In this document: positions 24,386 through 35,842 of the stretch, piece by piece | Layout: the number at the start of each line of letters is the position of its first letter | Position numbering within the stretch: the stretch's first letter is position 1 | Assembly: GCA_023512835.1 (NCBI GenBank) | Contig: JAKCVP010000402.1 | Span: 372,001-436,000 of the forward strand | DNA length: 64,000 nucleotides | Reading direction: 5' to 3' | From: Taxillus chinensis | Taxonomy: Eukaryota; Streptophyta; Magnoliopsida; Santalales; Loranthaceae | Position numbers and translations under genes: made by a program | Notes under the pieces: model-generated | What the model saw: only the letters and a program-made list of their open reading frames with translations | Databases searched by the model: none | Told to the model about the DNA's origin: nothing

Positions 24386-26203
24386 TCAGCCCTCGGACAG
24401 GACATCGAATGGGTTCGATGAGCTGGGTCGTTTGTTCGATGTTGAGCTCTTGGGCTCGTTCCGGGTTTTGCGCTTCTTCGGCTTCTTTGGCCCTTGCTGC
24501 TTGTTGACGTCGGCGTACATGTCTCCAATGAGCGGTTGGATGCGCCTCTTGTCAAGTTCAATGCACTTACCCGGTGACACCAAGAGCTTGCATAGCCCGG
24601 GGAAAGACGACAGCAGGTTACGCAGGATCTTGAATCTCGACGGCCCATCTGCCACCGCGGGTCCCTTGTCTTCGTCTAGGGCGCTCACCAAGTGCAGGAT
24701 TATGCGTAGCATTCGAAGCGAGTATACCATACCCTCAAGCTGCGAGTGTAGATGGAGACCTGCCCACGTCAGACTCTTAGAGTCCTGGCCAATGAGTTGC
24801 TGGACCTCGGCCTGACCCGCCGCCTTGCCAGAGTCGTGCTGCATGCGGAGCAAGACTACCAGTGCAATGGAGCACCAAGCCTGATCCGAGGTGGGAGTTG
24901 GAAACCCATCTTTGACGCTGCCCATCAGGTCGGTGAGCTTTTCAGCGGTTTGCAGCGCAGCAGGTTCCGACAAGCACTCGACGCAATTGGCGGCGAGACG
25001 CGTGCCACGTCTGTCGTACTCGTCCACAGCGCGGACACCGCCTACGTAAATTGACCAGACTGAGTAGGCAAGCTGACGGATCATGGAGCTAGGCTGCCAT
25101 GCGGAAGACCTTGTAGGATCATCCAGCAGAACAGGCAGGTACATGGGACGGTCTAAGCTCGGGTCAGATTTGGAAGCGAAGACGTACTCGGCGATTCTCG
25201 CATCCAACTGGTTGAGCATTTTGAGAATCAGATCTTCGTTGGCGTGAGCCTTCAAGTTGAACAGCTCGCTCCAGGATCTAGATTTGCTAGCGAATGGCCT
25301 GTAGAGCGCAGCAAAGTGTCTGAACTCCGGGGTGTCTTCTACGTCCGCGGCAGAGGCTTTGGCAAGCTTGCTAGCGGCAACGAGACCATCGCTTTGGCGG
25401 AAATTCAGATAGTATCCCAGTAGGACCAAGCGAGAGGCAGGAAGGCCGAGTCTTGTTGAGATGTCCAGGCTGTTGTAAGTGTCCGCCGTAAGCACCGGTT
25501 GCTGGGCATCAGGGTTCTTCGCCTCTATGCTGTTGAAAAATATGATGCGTCCAGCCGGCGCCTGCAAGACTAGATCAGAGTCACTTGTCAAGATGTAATC
25601 CGAATCGGCGCAGACGGAGGGGTCAGAACATTGGAGATCGGCTTCGCATGGAACTACTTCGACCATGTCAGCATAGTCTTTCGAGGCTTTCAAGCTTTCG
25701 ATTACAGCTGGCACCAGGAATGGCGGAGCTGGCAGCGTCTTATGCTGGGGAGGTATGAAGCCGGCTGAGACACTTGACGAGGTGCCCTTTCGCTTTGAGG
25801 GCGCAATGGTCCTGGCTTCGCCGGCGTCCTCCAGCGACGGATGGAGCAGGCGCGAGGCCCTCAGTTGGTCCAGATACTTTTGTAACCGTCCAAGCCTGAT
25901 CGCTCTCTTCGCTTCTGGCAGCTGGCCATCAAAGAAGATATGTTTGACTCGCAGACCATACGATCCTAGCGCGTCAAGATAATCCACCACGCCTTGTCCG
26001 AGCTGCTCGTATGACGGCATCGCCCTAAGTGGATGACTCGCGTCGCAATTCCGCGATAACAGCATATAGTAGACATGGTATGCCAGTGCAGGTCCATCGA
26101 TGATCAGTACTCGGCGAGGTTCTGAGGTTGAACGGTCATGCTTCTCCAGGCGGAGGGGAACCGCATATCCTGCAAGAGCGCCATGCAGGCCAGCAACGCC
26201 CAT
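24386..26203 (-). CDS. Asteroid-like XPG/PIN-fold protein
   Basis: A 605-residue single-exon protein of the Asteroid branch of the XPG/FEN nuclease superfamily (fission yeast Ast1 is a member). It starts MGVAGLHGALAGY, the Asteroid form of the XPG N-terminus. Acidic metal-site candidates follow: VLIIDGPALAYHVYY (about residue 32), FFDGQLPEAKRAIR, and the XPG-I region with CEADLQC and DSDYILTSDSDLVL. The C-terminal half is helical without a known domain and ends in a basic nuclear-type tail (KKPKKRKTR) and a Ser/Asn-rich end. Asteroid proteins are thought to act in DNA or RNA metabolism; the activity of this one is inferred only from retained acids. It ends 176 nt from the membrane-protein gene. 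Confidence 0.85.
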   Translation of the reverse strand: MGVAGLHGALAGYAVPLRLEKHDRSTSEPRRVLIIDGPALAYHVYYMLLSRNCDASHPLRAMPSYEQLGQGVVDYLDALGSYGLRVKHIFFDGQLPEAKRAIRLGRLQKYLDQLRASRLLHPSLEDAGEARTIAPSKRKGTSSSVSAGFIPPQHKTLPAPPFLVPAVIESLKASKDYADMVEVVPCEADLQCSDPSVCADSDYILTSDSDLVLQAPAGRIIFFNSIEAKNPDAQQPVLTADTYNSLDISTRLGLPASRLVLLGYYLNFRQSDGLVAASKLAKASAADVEDTPEFRHFAALYRPFASKSRSWSELFNLKAHANEDLILKMLNQLDARIAEYVFASKSDPSLDRPMYLPVLLDDPTRSSAWQPSSMIRQLAYSVWSIYVGGVRAVDEYDRRGTRLAANCVECLSEPAALQTAEKLTDLMGSVKDGFPTPTSDQAWCSIALVVLLRMQHDSGKAAGQAEVQQLIGQDSKSLTWAGLHLHSQLEGMVYSLRMLRIILHLVSALDEDKGPAVADGPSRFKILRNLLSSFPGLCKLLVSPGKCIELDKRRIQPLIGDMYADVNKQQGPKKPKKRKTRNEPKSSTSNKRPSSSNPFDVLSEG

Positions 26204-26865
26204 TCCAAGGAGTTGACTGTCTACTCGAGTGCTTTTTCAATCTCGTCAGGGGTTCATCTTGTGATCCGTTTGGGGTTTCGAATTTGTGCTAGTGGTGATG
26301 TTGTAAATTGTGATTGTTGTATCCAGCTCCAAAACTGTTGCCGGGTACAACAATGTGTTGGGGCTTGCTTCGAAATTTATAGTTGTGGATTGCAAAGATT
26401 TTGCTGGTCTATGTCTGACGATCCAACGTTGCGAACCCTCTGCATTCTCTGTACAGCCTCAGCAGAATTTCTAAATTATCGATGATGTCCCAAGGTAGCT
26501 TGGACGCCGTCAAATTGGGCGTGTGGCTGGTTGAATATTATGACACAGTACTGTGGCTCGTGAGCTGCAACGCCCAGGCGGGGCAGGAGGGGCAGCGTCG
26601 TCCCTAGCAAAAATGCCAGTATGAACAGCAAGTCGATGCCATAGCAGCCAACACACATTCCTGCTCGTCGTTCGAGTCCTACAGCATCATAAGCACCAAA
26701 GTCCAAACTGCGGTCAAGTCATACTGCAAGGAGCGACGTTCCACAGCAGCCGCACAGTGACCCAAACAGTGACACCACGCGACTTCCTACCTGAGCGCGT
26801 ACGTTGACCGGACCGAACGACCACTGACCCAGGGCTGACCATCCAGTCCCCCCACCTCGTCCATC
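26204..26865. other. Divergent promoter region
   Basis: This 662-nt spacer separates the divergently read Asteroid-like gene and tma20. A 76-codon frame at 26476-26706 (-) has one hydrophobic stretch but no family match that I recognise and is not called. Confidence 0.5.
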
Positions 26866-27623
26866 ATGTTCAAGAAAGAGTAAGCCCGGACCCTCCCCTC
26901 ATCTCTCACCCTCTGGACCCTCAAAAGCGCCCTTCCCGGCATCGACGACGGCTAATCTCGCCAACCAGTATTCCTCCCAACCCGAACAAGTCGAAGCTAA
27001 AGTCCTCTGCACAACGCGCAGTGCGCGCGAAGGTTCTGGAAACATACCCAGCGTTACACCCTCACATTGATGCCATCCTGCCCAAGAAAGAACAGCTCGA
27101 TACCGTGAAGCTGCCTGATCGATGCACACTCTATACTCTCCCACCGGGTAGCGCGAGCACCATTGCGCAGTCCACGGGCAGCTCAAAGGACAGCACACCA
27201 CTGTTCTGGCAGCACATGGACGATGCGATTGTACCCCATCTACGAGTGGTGCATGCCTACCCGCAATGCTTCGGACGCGTGCGCGTTGACCGCGGCGCCA
27301 TTCGATTCGTCCTGTCGGGCGCTGCACTGATGGTGCCGGGACTGACGAGTAAGGGTGGACGTCTTCCGAACGACGGGAAGCAAGAAGCTGGCGAGCCCAA
27401 GTGGGGCGCCATCGACGAAGGAGAGGAAGACGGAACATGGGAAGAGGGCAATGAGCTAGAGGAAGGCGATGTAGTGGCTGTCTATGCTGAAGGCAAAGAG
27501 TATGCTTGCTGCATTGGCGAGGTCAAGGTTGGCGGCGAGAAGATGAGGGAAGCAAAGAAGGGCATTGCAATTGACCAAGGGCATTATCTTGGAGACGGGC
27601 TGTGGAAGGTCAGCTTGGATTAG
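26866..27623 (+). CDS. tma20: Tma20/MCT-1-type translation factor with PUA domain
   Basis: A ribosome-associated factor related to yeast Tma20 and human MCTS1, which with Tma22/DENR removes tRNA from post-termination 40S subunits. The first exon is only 14 nt (26866-26879); the second is 26969-27623, for 222 residues. The join yields MFKKDIPPNPNKSKLKSS, the family N-terminus. The N-terminal domain runs to about residue 110, and the PUA domain follows (FGRVRVDRGAIRFVLSGA; LEEGDVVAVYAEGKEYA). The C-terminus GIAIDQGHYLGDGLW is strongly family-typical. An acidic linker (EEGEEDGTWEEGNELEEG) lies in the PUA region. Intron donor GTAAGC, acceptor CCAG. Identification is secure. Confidence 0.93.
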
Positions 27624-27947
27624 AGTCAGAGGCAGCGCTGATGAGCGCGTTCATGCTTGAACCGACTAGGAGCAGCCAAGCAGCTTTGTACATGGCAGCT
27701 GTTCCGCCTGAAATCCATGAAGCCTCCCTCAACTAGGAATGCCGTCGATTCGTAGCGTCATCGCTGTATTAGCGGAATAACATTTCGTGATAAGCTGCCC
27801 GGGAGAAGGATCATGCAAGCCTTAGAGCTCGTTCATACGTCTTGTCCGTAGCCATGCTCTCTTCAATGCTCCCGCTAACCCTTATCATAGCATAGGTCTT
27901 TAGTAAACCGTGTTTCAGCATGTTGTCGAAAATTTCTTCATTTCCAC
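27624..27947. other. Intergenic, convergent 3' flanks
   Basis: A 324-nt spacer between the stops of tma20 (+) and the RNA polymerase subunit gene (-). Nothing is recognised beyond presumed 3' UTRs. Confidence 0.5.
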
Positions 27948-28248
27948 TCATCGCGCTTCGAACTGGACCATTCTGAAATACAGGTCAGCCTCCGTTGATG
28001 CTCGTCCTGTGACAAAGAAAGCCATACCTCGTGGTTCTCTGCTTGTAGAGAATGCGGCATCCGCAGTTATTGCAGCGCACAGCACTCTCAGTCGTCTGGA
28101 TGCTGACTTTCTGATTGCAGTCACCGCATAGATACTCTACGCGAGGCGCACTCTGCGCAACAGTCTCGGTTGTCGTCGCGCCGTTGGCGCCGTACTGAGT
28201 CGTGGCCGGGTTGCCGATGGCGGTGGGAGCGTAGGCTTCGTGCGACAT
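27948..28248 (-). CDS. rpc10: RNA polymerase I/II/III subunit Rpb12 (RPABC4)
   Basis: The smallest zinc-binding subunit shared by the three nuclear RNA polymerases. Exons on the minus strand are 28248-28028 and 27972-27948, total 81 residues. The C-terminal 45 residues are the conserved core: EYLCGDC, then RCNNCGCRILYKQRT, giving the four-cysteine zinc site (CxxC...CxxC). The second exon encodes only RMVQFEAR and completes the family's invariant C-terminus. The N-terminal 36 residues are a Thr/Ala-rich extension, so the protein is slightly longer than yeast Rpc10 (70 residues). It is read away from nar1 across a 401-nt spacer. Confidence 0.95.
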
Positions 28249-28649
28249 TATGTGCTCCTATGCGATGCAGTTACAGCCTGTTAAAGTGTGTGGAGATGCC
28301 TAAACGGTGGGCGTATGTGCAAAGAGCGGAGACGGTACAAGGACGCGGTTCGAGAAACTTTGAAGCGCAAAAGGCTGGGCTGTCAGAACGAAGCATGACA
28401 CAGGCCTAGAGTTTTTACGATGCGGGTCACATGCTCCGTAAGCAGATTCGCTGGCTGGACTGGACCCTGAAGCTCGATGTCATCGCCCGCCGCACGTAAT
28501 CAAGAGTCAAAAGATTGGATGAAGCAAACGACATCGGACTCAGGACCAAGGCCGTGGCGCGCTTCGCATAGATATTTTCGAATGAAGCTGATTTGTTCCC
28601 ATTACTTCTACTCTTACCCTTGCGAATTGGTCAATCCCATCTTGCTACA
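28249..28649. other. Divergent promoter of rpc10 and nar1
   Basis: A 401-nt spacer between two divergently read housekeeping genes. No gene is recognised; it must serve as promoter for both. Confidence 0.5.
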
Positions 28650-30464
28650 ATGAGCGCGATCCTCAGCGCTGACGATTTGAACGATTTCATCTCACCTGGC
28701 GTCGCGTGCATCAAACCTGTCGAGACCCTCCCGCAGCAAAACCCTACCACACCCTCGAATCCGTACGAGGTCACCACAGAGGAAAAGCTTGCAGCGAATG
28801 GAGGAGGCAATGCTCCCACTAATGCGCAAATCTCTCTCACGGATTGCCTGGCCTGCTCTGGATGCGTTACCTCCGCCGAAGCCGTTCTGATCAGTTTGCA
28901 AAGCCATGAAGAAGTCTTGAGCACCTTAGATCAGCACGATAGCCTTTCATGGCAGGAGGCCAGAGACGGCAAAGAGGGTCGCGTCTTTGTGGCGACTGTC
29001 AGCCCACAGACACGAGCGAGCATTGCTGCGGCATACAATACCACCCAGCGAGAGGCGGGACATATGATAGAGGATCTCCTGCGGGGATCTCGAGGATTAC
29101 GCAGTAAAAATGGCCGTCGTGGCGCGTTTGAGTGGATCCTGGACACAAACGTCACAAGACAGCTCTGCCTGGATGCGGGTGTTCAGGAAGTCACAGACGC
29201 CTGCAAGCCGTCTGCCAGCCATGCACAGAGCGCTATGGCCTCTTCAGATTCACCCCGCAAGCCAGTCCTGTCGTCGGCTTGTCCAGGGTGGATATGCTAT
29301 GCAGAGAAGACTCATCCGCATGTGCTACCACATATATCGCGATTGAAGAGCCCTCAGGGTATGATGGGCACGCTCGTCAAAAGCACACTCAGTCGCAGCT
29401 TCGGCGTGGCACCAGATAAGATCTGGCACGTGGCTATAATGCCGTGCTTTGACAAAAAGCTAGAGGCCAGCCGCGAGGAGTTGACAGACGTCTGGTGGAA
29501 GCCGGATGCAACTGAGAAACGTGGTGTGCGCGACGTCGACTGTGTAATAACAGCTCGAGAGCTGGTCATGCTAGCCGACTCGCGCGACATCGCCATTCCT
29601 TCGTTACTAAGGCGTCCGCTTGATTCACCGCAACCCCAATTTCCGGATTCTACTATGAATAATCATTTGTTCCCAAGGGGCCGGAGACGCGCTCTAGACC
29701 AGAGCAAAGAGTCCGGTCCGTCAGGTGGATACGCTCATCATGTATTGAAACTGCTGCAGCACGACCTGCCCAACTCGACCATAAGCATCGACCGAGGCCG
29801 CAATGCCGACGTCGTCGAATACACTCTCATAAAAGATGGTCAGGTGCTCATGAAGACGGCGCGATACAATGGGTTTAGAAATATTCAAAACCTTGTGCGC
29901 GGTCTGAAGCCCGCAAAGGGATCCCGCCTGCCCGGAGCGGCGAACCGTCGAGCACAAGCCTCAGGGTCGCGGGCCGGTGGTGTGACTGAGTACGCTTACG
30001 TGGAGGTTATGGCATGTCCAGGGGGATGTACAAATGGTGGTGGCCAGATTAAAGCCAGCGACGTTGCCCAGATGCGCGGACTGGCGGAGTCGTCGCAAAA
30101 GCTTGGACTGGCTGAGCAGAAGCAGTGGTTAACACAGGTTGACGAAGCCTACTTCTCAGCTGAGTCGTCGAATGATGATCAAGAGTCGGGCGGTGAAGAT
30201 GAGCCGGAAGCCATGGACTTGGATCCGCCAGTTGCTGGCTCCAGCAACGGTGTCGCCTCGAACGGTTCTGAACACCCTCGAGGCAGCACTAGTGACAGTT
30301 CGTGGGGTGTTTTGCGACATTGGTCCGAAATTACTGGGGTTCCCATGGAGAAACTCATCTTCACGAGCTATCGACAGGTGGAGAGCGATGTTGGCAAGGA
30401 CAAGAAGGCCAACGACACGGAGCGTGTTGCAGGACTAGCTAGCAGCATCGGTGGTGGTTGGTGA
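28650..30464 (+). CDS. nar1: Cytosolic Fe-S cluster assembly factor Nar1
   Basis: An iron-only-hydrogenase-like protein of the cytosolic iron-sulfur assembly (CIA) machinery, which passes 4Fe-4S clusters to cytosolic and nuclear apoproteins. It is intronless, 604 residues. The N-terminal cluster ligands are in LTDCLACSGCVTSAE (with an upstream Cys in GVACIKP). The hydrogenase-like core has SSACPGWICYAEKTHP, MMGTLVKS, IMPCFDKKLEA and the C-terminal ligand block VMACPGGCTNGGGQIK. A family-atypical acidic, Ser/Asn-rich insert (about residues 510-560) lies before the terminal helix (TSYRQVE). The ATG at 28650 gives MSAILSADDLNDFI, the normal Nar1 start. Identification is secure. Confidence 0.95.
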   Translation: MSAILSADDLNDFISPGVACIKPVETLPQQNPTTPSNPYEVTTEEKLAANGGGNAPTNAQISLTDCLACSGCVTSAEAVLISLQSHEEVLSTLDQHDSLSWQEARDGKEGRVFVATVSPQTRASIAAAYNTTQREAGHMIEDLLRGSRGLRSKNGRRGAFEWILDTNVTRQLCLDAGVQEVTDACKPSASHAQSAMASSDSPRKPVLSSACPGWICYAEKTHPHVLPHISRLKSPQGMMGTLVKSTLSRSFGVAPDKIWHVAIMPCFDKKLEASREELTDVWWKPDATEKRGVRDVDCVITARELVMLADSRDIAIPSLLRRPLDSPQPQFPDSTMNNHLFPRGRRRALDQSKESGPSGGYAHHVLKLLQHDLPNSTISIDRGRNADVVEYTLIKDGQVLMKTARYNGFRNIQNLVRGLKPAKGSRLPGAANRRAQASGSRAGGVTEYAYVEVMACPGGCTNGGGQIKASDVAQMRGLAESSQKLGLAEQKQWLTQVDEAYFSAESSNDDQESGGEDEPEAMDLDPPVAGSSNGVASNGSEHPRGSTSDSSWGVLRHWSEITGVPMEKLIFTSYRQVESDVGKDKKANDTERVAGLASSIGGGW

Positions 30465-33345
30465 GCAAAGCACGCGACTGTGTGTGGGCGTAGCGCACAT
30501 CAACAGCAGGTTAGTTCCAAGAAGAGGGAGCCACGTATCTGCTCGAACGCTGCAAATCAGTCCGGCTCCCGCGCCATGAACTGGAATTGCACCCTCAAGC
30601 CCCATTTGAGTTTCGATACCCAAGATCCTGGTGGAATCCATGTCCGCTTGACGAGTCACGACCATAGAGTATAGAGAGGTTTTTTCTTTCTTTTTTGCGA
30701 ATGCGCTTCGTACTGCCAGCGCCCCCCAAATTCGAATTGCTGCCCAAGAGCGACTCATGCCGACCTTTGCCCAAAGCGATCCCCCTCGGCTCAATTGCTA
30801 AAGACATCAGGGCAGAAGAGGACGTCCCGGCATCTCGGACGGTGACCGTTGCAAGCGCAGGTGACGATGAGGATTAACCCGAGAGAGAGGGCAGGGCCGT
30901 TACCGCCTCAGGGGGAGCAATGAGCAGCTCGCTCGCGTGCTGAGCTTGCCGAGGCGTGCATGGCAAAGTCAGTGGCTGCTGATCAATGCCGCCAGCGAAG
31001 ACGTATTCTGGGAGCAGCTAATTGGGTAAGGTTGCGGCGAGCGGCGTGTGTCGTATGCTACAAGCCGAAGCTTTGTTTTTACGTAGCGCAACAACAAGAT
31101 TAACGAGTGGAAACCAGCGGCCCAGGCAAATGAGCTGGTGGTTTCGAGAATAGAAGCACTGTTGGCCAGTGGTGGGCGACGGAACGCTGGGCTGTCGCGA
31201 GGTGTCAAATTACGACGGGGGTAGGACGAGTGTGCAACATGACATGATACGGCAGTCGTCCACAAATAGTGAGTGGTACGGCAGGGGCCGAAGGGGCGCG
31301 GGAGAAGGATGGAAGGGAAGTGACCGGACGGGGGAGCACCCAGAGTGCCAGCAAACAGCCGTAGTGGGCTTGATGCTCACGGTGCCCATTCGTCCTGGCG
31401 GACAGTCCAGTAGAGAGCGAAAGAGAGTAGCGCGGTCTCGAGTGTGAGTCGCGCGACGTGGGCCAACTACCGCAGCAGTGACGCGTCTTGGAGCACCTCT
31501 CATCACAGGTTCCACATACACGTGCGCACATCGGCGGCCCCAAGAGCTCGATCAGATAAAGATCGCAACGCGCAGATGATAATGATGACCATGGTGTTGT
31601 TGTTGTCGCACCGCATCGGTGAGCCGGTGCAGCTGCAACAGCAGAAGCTGGCAGGCATTGCAGCCAGGGCAATCATACAATCAGCGGTGACACAAGCCTG
31701 GCAGCTCTACCAGCCTAGGCCTGGAATTGTCTTGCGCCCGAAATGCAGTGACAATGAAATGTTCCATAAGAGAGACCACGCAGCAGGCGGCCATTGGTCG
31801 GAAAGGGGTGGATTTGCGATGGAGCGACCAGGGGAATAAAAGGTTTAGATCGAGCAGGACGAGCAGCCGGGAGTAGACCGCACCATCCGGACCGTCGGAC
31901 GGGCGCACGTCGCCGCGCGCTGTGTTGTTGCCCAAAGCTGTAAGAGGCGTTGCTGATCACTCGATCGAGGAGGGCGTGTCCGGGGCGGCCTGCTGCTCTG
32001 CAGCTAGTCCAGTCCTGGCCATACAAGAAGAGGCCTCTTCCGATGTCCGGGAGGCAGCGAACGGCGAAAGGTTTCAACGAGCGTGGTATGGTGGCGATTG
32101 GCGAGGGTGAGTGGCCTTTTGGGGGGAGGGAGTGGAGCGTGGCAGGAGGGAGATTGCCTGTGTGGGTGACGTCCAGGCAGACGAGGGCACTGCCAGCTGC
32201 CCCTAGGCGCACATGCGAACAGTTGCCAGTTCCTGGCTGCATCAGGTACGCGCAGGAGGGTGAAGACCCGCACCCGCCGCCGCCTCCGCCGCCGCACATG
32301 CAGCAGACAGCCAGCCAGCCAGCCAGCCAGCAGCAGCACGCAGAGGTGAGGCGGAGGCCGTCATCCCCATCTGCACTGTCCTGCCCACCCAGCTAGTGGC
32401 AGCGCAGCAGTGCAGCCCAAAGCCGCGCTCTCTACTGCGCGCTCCCCCCTCGCTTCGCGTGTATTCTCCGCTTCCGGGCAGCGACGTCAGGCCGGCTCAC
32501 GCAGGCAGGCAGGGTGATTGTGATCTCCTCGCTAAACGCCATTTGCGCGACAGAGAGCGATGACGGCAATGAAATTCGCAGCAGAGCAGCGTGGGTGCGT
32601 GGGTGGGCAGCAGCCTCACTCTGGGCGTGTCCGTAGCAGGAAAGTCAATAAGCTTAGCGCGTGCGCCGGATTCACCCTCAGGCTCGGCAACACAGCAAGC
32701 GTCCAGTGCAGGCGTGCGGGCTCCCCCTGGCTGCCCTTTCCCTTCCGCCCTCCGGGCACTCCTGCTCCCCAGCTGCACCTCTGTCCTGATATCCTCCTCC
32801 TCGAATCTGTTAGACTGCTCGTTATGCTCACTCTCGGATCTTTTGTTTTGTCCCTTTGACCACCAAAGCTCGGGGAACTCGCTAGCGCAAATCTTCTGTC
32901 CCTCGCGCGCCCTCAAGCCTCTCCCCTTCACCTCCCTCCGTCTCACCTCCCCTTCCCGCTCCGGCTCACCCTCACCTCACACGCACCCCGTCACTCTCCT
33001 TTCCACTTTTTGAATCAATCTCCCGAAGCCCTCGACTTCACTCCTCCTCCTCTCCTGCTGCTCCTCTTGCATACACTGCCTACCCACCCCAACACTGCCA
33101 CCTACAATCACAATCCAACAAACCTACCCACTCACTCACACACACTCTCTCTGGCTCCCTCACCCACTCCCTCGCCTACCCACCAACTATCATCCCTACC
33201 TGCGTTGCGCCTCATATAACTTCAGCCTCTTACGGATGTCTTGCTGAACCACCGCTCACTTCTCTCCTTTGACCCACGCCATTCTCTCACTCGCCGATCA
33301 CCCTCCACCTCTTTCATCCGCTCCTTATAATCAACACACACCACA
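30465..33345. other. Long non-coding region upstream of ime2-like kinase
   Basis: At 2.88 kb this is the longest gene-free stretch. Many frames of 70-195 codons overlap on both strands, without domains or consistent splice signals, and I call none. It contains a GC-rich block with CCG repeats (32272-32295) and a CAGC tetranucleotide run (32308-32330). From about 32930 to 33340 the plus strand is strongly C/T-rich, resembling a long fungal 5' leader. Extended upstream regions are common for developmentally controlled kinase genes. Confidence 0.5.
32308..32330. repeat. CAGC/CCAG tetranucleotide microsatellite
   Basis: Nearly six tandem copies of a CAGC unit are directly followed by CAG repeats. 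It lies in the non-coding region before the ime2-like gene, next to a CCG-rich block. Confidence 0.85.
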
Positions 33346-35842
33346 ATGGCTATCGGCCACGATCTCTCCTATAGAGGCTGGACACAGGGCCCCTCCCACG
33401 GTGCAGCTTGCTTGACCGACAAGTACGAAGTAATCAAGGAAATTGGCGATGGTAGTTTTGGAAGCGTGTCACTGGCACGCGTACGGAGTGCCGGTGCTAA
33501 TGTTGCGCGGAGAGGCACCTTGGTACGGAGGCTAAACCATTGTCTCGTCTGCTCTGCTGTGTTAACGCGTATCGCAGGTTGCCATCAAGACGATGAAGAA
33601 AACCTTCGAGAGCTTCGCGCCTTGTCTAGAGCTTCGGGAGATCATCTTCCTACGGACCCTCCCAAACCATATCCACATGGTCCCTGCTCTAGACATCTTC
33701 CTTGACCCACTGACCAAGAAGCTTCACATTGCCATGGAGTACATGGACGGCAACCTCTACCAACTAATGAAGGCCCGCGACCACAAGCCTTTCGATGGCA
33801 GCAGTGTAAAGAGTATCCTCATTCAGATATTATCCGGCCTCGAGCACATTCATGACCACGGCTTCTTCCATCGCGACATCAAGCCAGAAAACATTCTTGT
33901 TTCAGTCTCTGCTCGCGAAGACGTTGGCAGCGCATTCAAACGCTATTCACAACTAATGACTCCCCCTTCAACGCCACCAACATACACGATCAAATTGGCC
34001 GACTTTGGCCTTGCTCGTGAGACCCATTCAAAGACGCCATACACCACCTATGTTTCGACAAGATGGTACAGAGCCCCGGAGGTTTTGCTTCGCGCAGGAG
34101 AGTATTCTGCTCCAGTCGACATATGGGCACTTGGAGCCATGGCCGTCGAGATTGCGACACTCAAACCTCTTTTCCCTGGTGGCAACGAGGTAGACCAAGT
34201 TTGGAGGGTCTGCGAGATCATGGGCAGCCCTGGAAACTGGGTCAATAGATCTGGCCAAAAGGTTGGCGGTGGCGAGTGGAAAGATGGTGTGAAGCTCGCT
34301 CAAAAACTCGGCTTCTCATTTCCAAAGATGGCCCCTCACACACTGGACACCATCCTGACTCAACCTCAATGGCCTGCCTCTCTGACACATTTCGTGACCT
34401 GGTGCTTGATGTGGGATCCCAAGGCCCGACCCACATCCATTCAGGCCATGCAGCACGAGTACTTCGCTGATGCTGTAGACCCACTCAGACCAAAGTCATC
34501 GGGATCGAAGCTGCTGGGTCGCAAGCAATCCGACATCGGCTCCAGCCATTCCAACGAGGGCACTACGAGCCTCACTTCCAAAACATCTTCTTGGTTCAGA
34601 AGATCGCTTGTGGCTCGCGACAGCGCGCCAGCCGTTCCTCAAGTATACTCACCGAGCCTCGGCCACGCGCCATTGTCACCTGCAAACTCTCCAGCAAAAC
34701 CAGAGCCTGCTTTGGCAAACTCAAAGCAGCGCCCCCATCAACCAAAACGCAACACCTGGACAAATGGCGTCACAAACAATGCTGCGCCAATGCCCATTTT
34801 GCCTTCTATCAAGCCAGTGTCGCCCCTTTCTGCGCAGGTCAATGCTCAAGCGGCTTCAGCGAAGGAGTCAGACCTTAAACCACGTGGAAAGATTGGCCGC
34901 CAACTATCAGTCGCATCGCATGGCAATCATTATGCCGAGCCCGGCCGTGAGGAGGCCGAGGCTGCTCTGAACGGACGTTCGGGTGTTGCCTCGCCTACAG
35001 GCCTCCAGAAAGAGAGCTTCTTCTCGCACTTGAGAAAGCGTGCTCGCAGGCTCTCAGGCAAGCACCAGATTCCGGCTTCACCCAAATACGATGTCCCTGA
35101 AAGCACGGCCTGTGCTCCTTGGGGTGCTCCCAATGGCGGTCACAGCCACCGCAGCTCCTTGACAGACGCTCGTGGACTTGGTCCCTTGCCAACCGAGAAG
35201 ACGGATTTCGCGGAGCTCGATCGAGCCCTGCAGAATTTGCGTTACAACCTCGATGCTCAAGATGTAGCAGCGGCTCCCATTCCGCCACCGCAGGTGGCAG
35301 CAGCTCGAGCGGCCCAGAGATCAGCCAGCAACCCTCTATTGAAGCGTCACTACTCCGTACAGAGTCATGAGATGAGCAAGAGTGGAAGGGCATCCCCTGG
35401 TCTTTCGGCGTCTCGCTCGACAAGACGTGCTGCTCAGAAGCCTGCACTGGGTTCCAACAAGTACGAGACCCCCGATGAGCAGGAGGAGCTTCTGGACGAA
35501 GCTCTCAGCTCTGCGCACGCTGCTGTCACGCGACTTGATCAAGAGGCTCTGCAGCGTCATGGGCCAAACATGAATTACTCGCAACCATCCAAGGCTCTCC
35601 GCCAGTCTCAAAGCGATGTGAACATGAACGCCTACCCTACGCCATCTGCGTCGGCAAATCGTAACAGCGTTCAGTTCAACGGGGCGGAGATGAATGCAGT
35701 GGCGAAGCCAATCAACATCGCGGCACCTCCCAAGCCGCAGAACAGCGGGCAATTTCCCTGGCCTACACCTCCTTACGAAGAGAATGATTGGGCTGCACAG
35801 GCTGCTGCAAGCATCTCAGCGGCAGGTGAACACTGGCGGTAA
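33346..35842 (+). CDS. ime2: Ime2/ImeB-type protein kinase (RCK/MAK family)
   Basis: A Ser/Thr kinase of the Ime2 branch (Aspergillus ImeB, Ustilago Crk1, mammalian MAK/ICK), linked in fungi to sexual development, light response or meiosis. Exons 33346-33522 and 33578-35842 give 813 residues. The kinase domain (about residues 27-370) has GDGSFGSV, VAIK with the ATP lysine, HRDIKPEN, DFG and an activation loop TPYTTYVSTRWYRAPE; the TTY dual-phosphorylation motif is typical of the family. A loop insertion (about 30 residues) separates the catalytic loop from DFG. The C-terminal 440 residues are disordered and Ser/Pro/Ala-rich with many SP/TP sites. The ATG has a strong context (cacaATGgc). The long C/T-rich leader suggests transcript-level regulation. 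Confidence 0.92.

Noticed and set aside
26476..26706. Small minus-strand frame with a membrane-like segment
   Set aside because: It does not match the small membrane proteolipids it superficially resembles, and it lies in the divergent promoter of the Asteroid-like gene and tma20.
31205..32299. Overlapping 100-195 codon frames in the ime2 upstream region
   Set aside because: They occur on both strands in GC-rich simple-sequence DNA without domains or splice structure.
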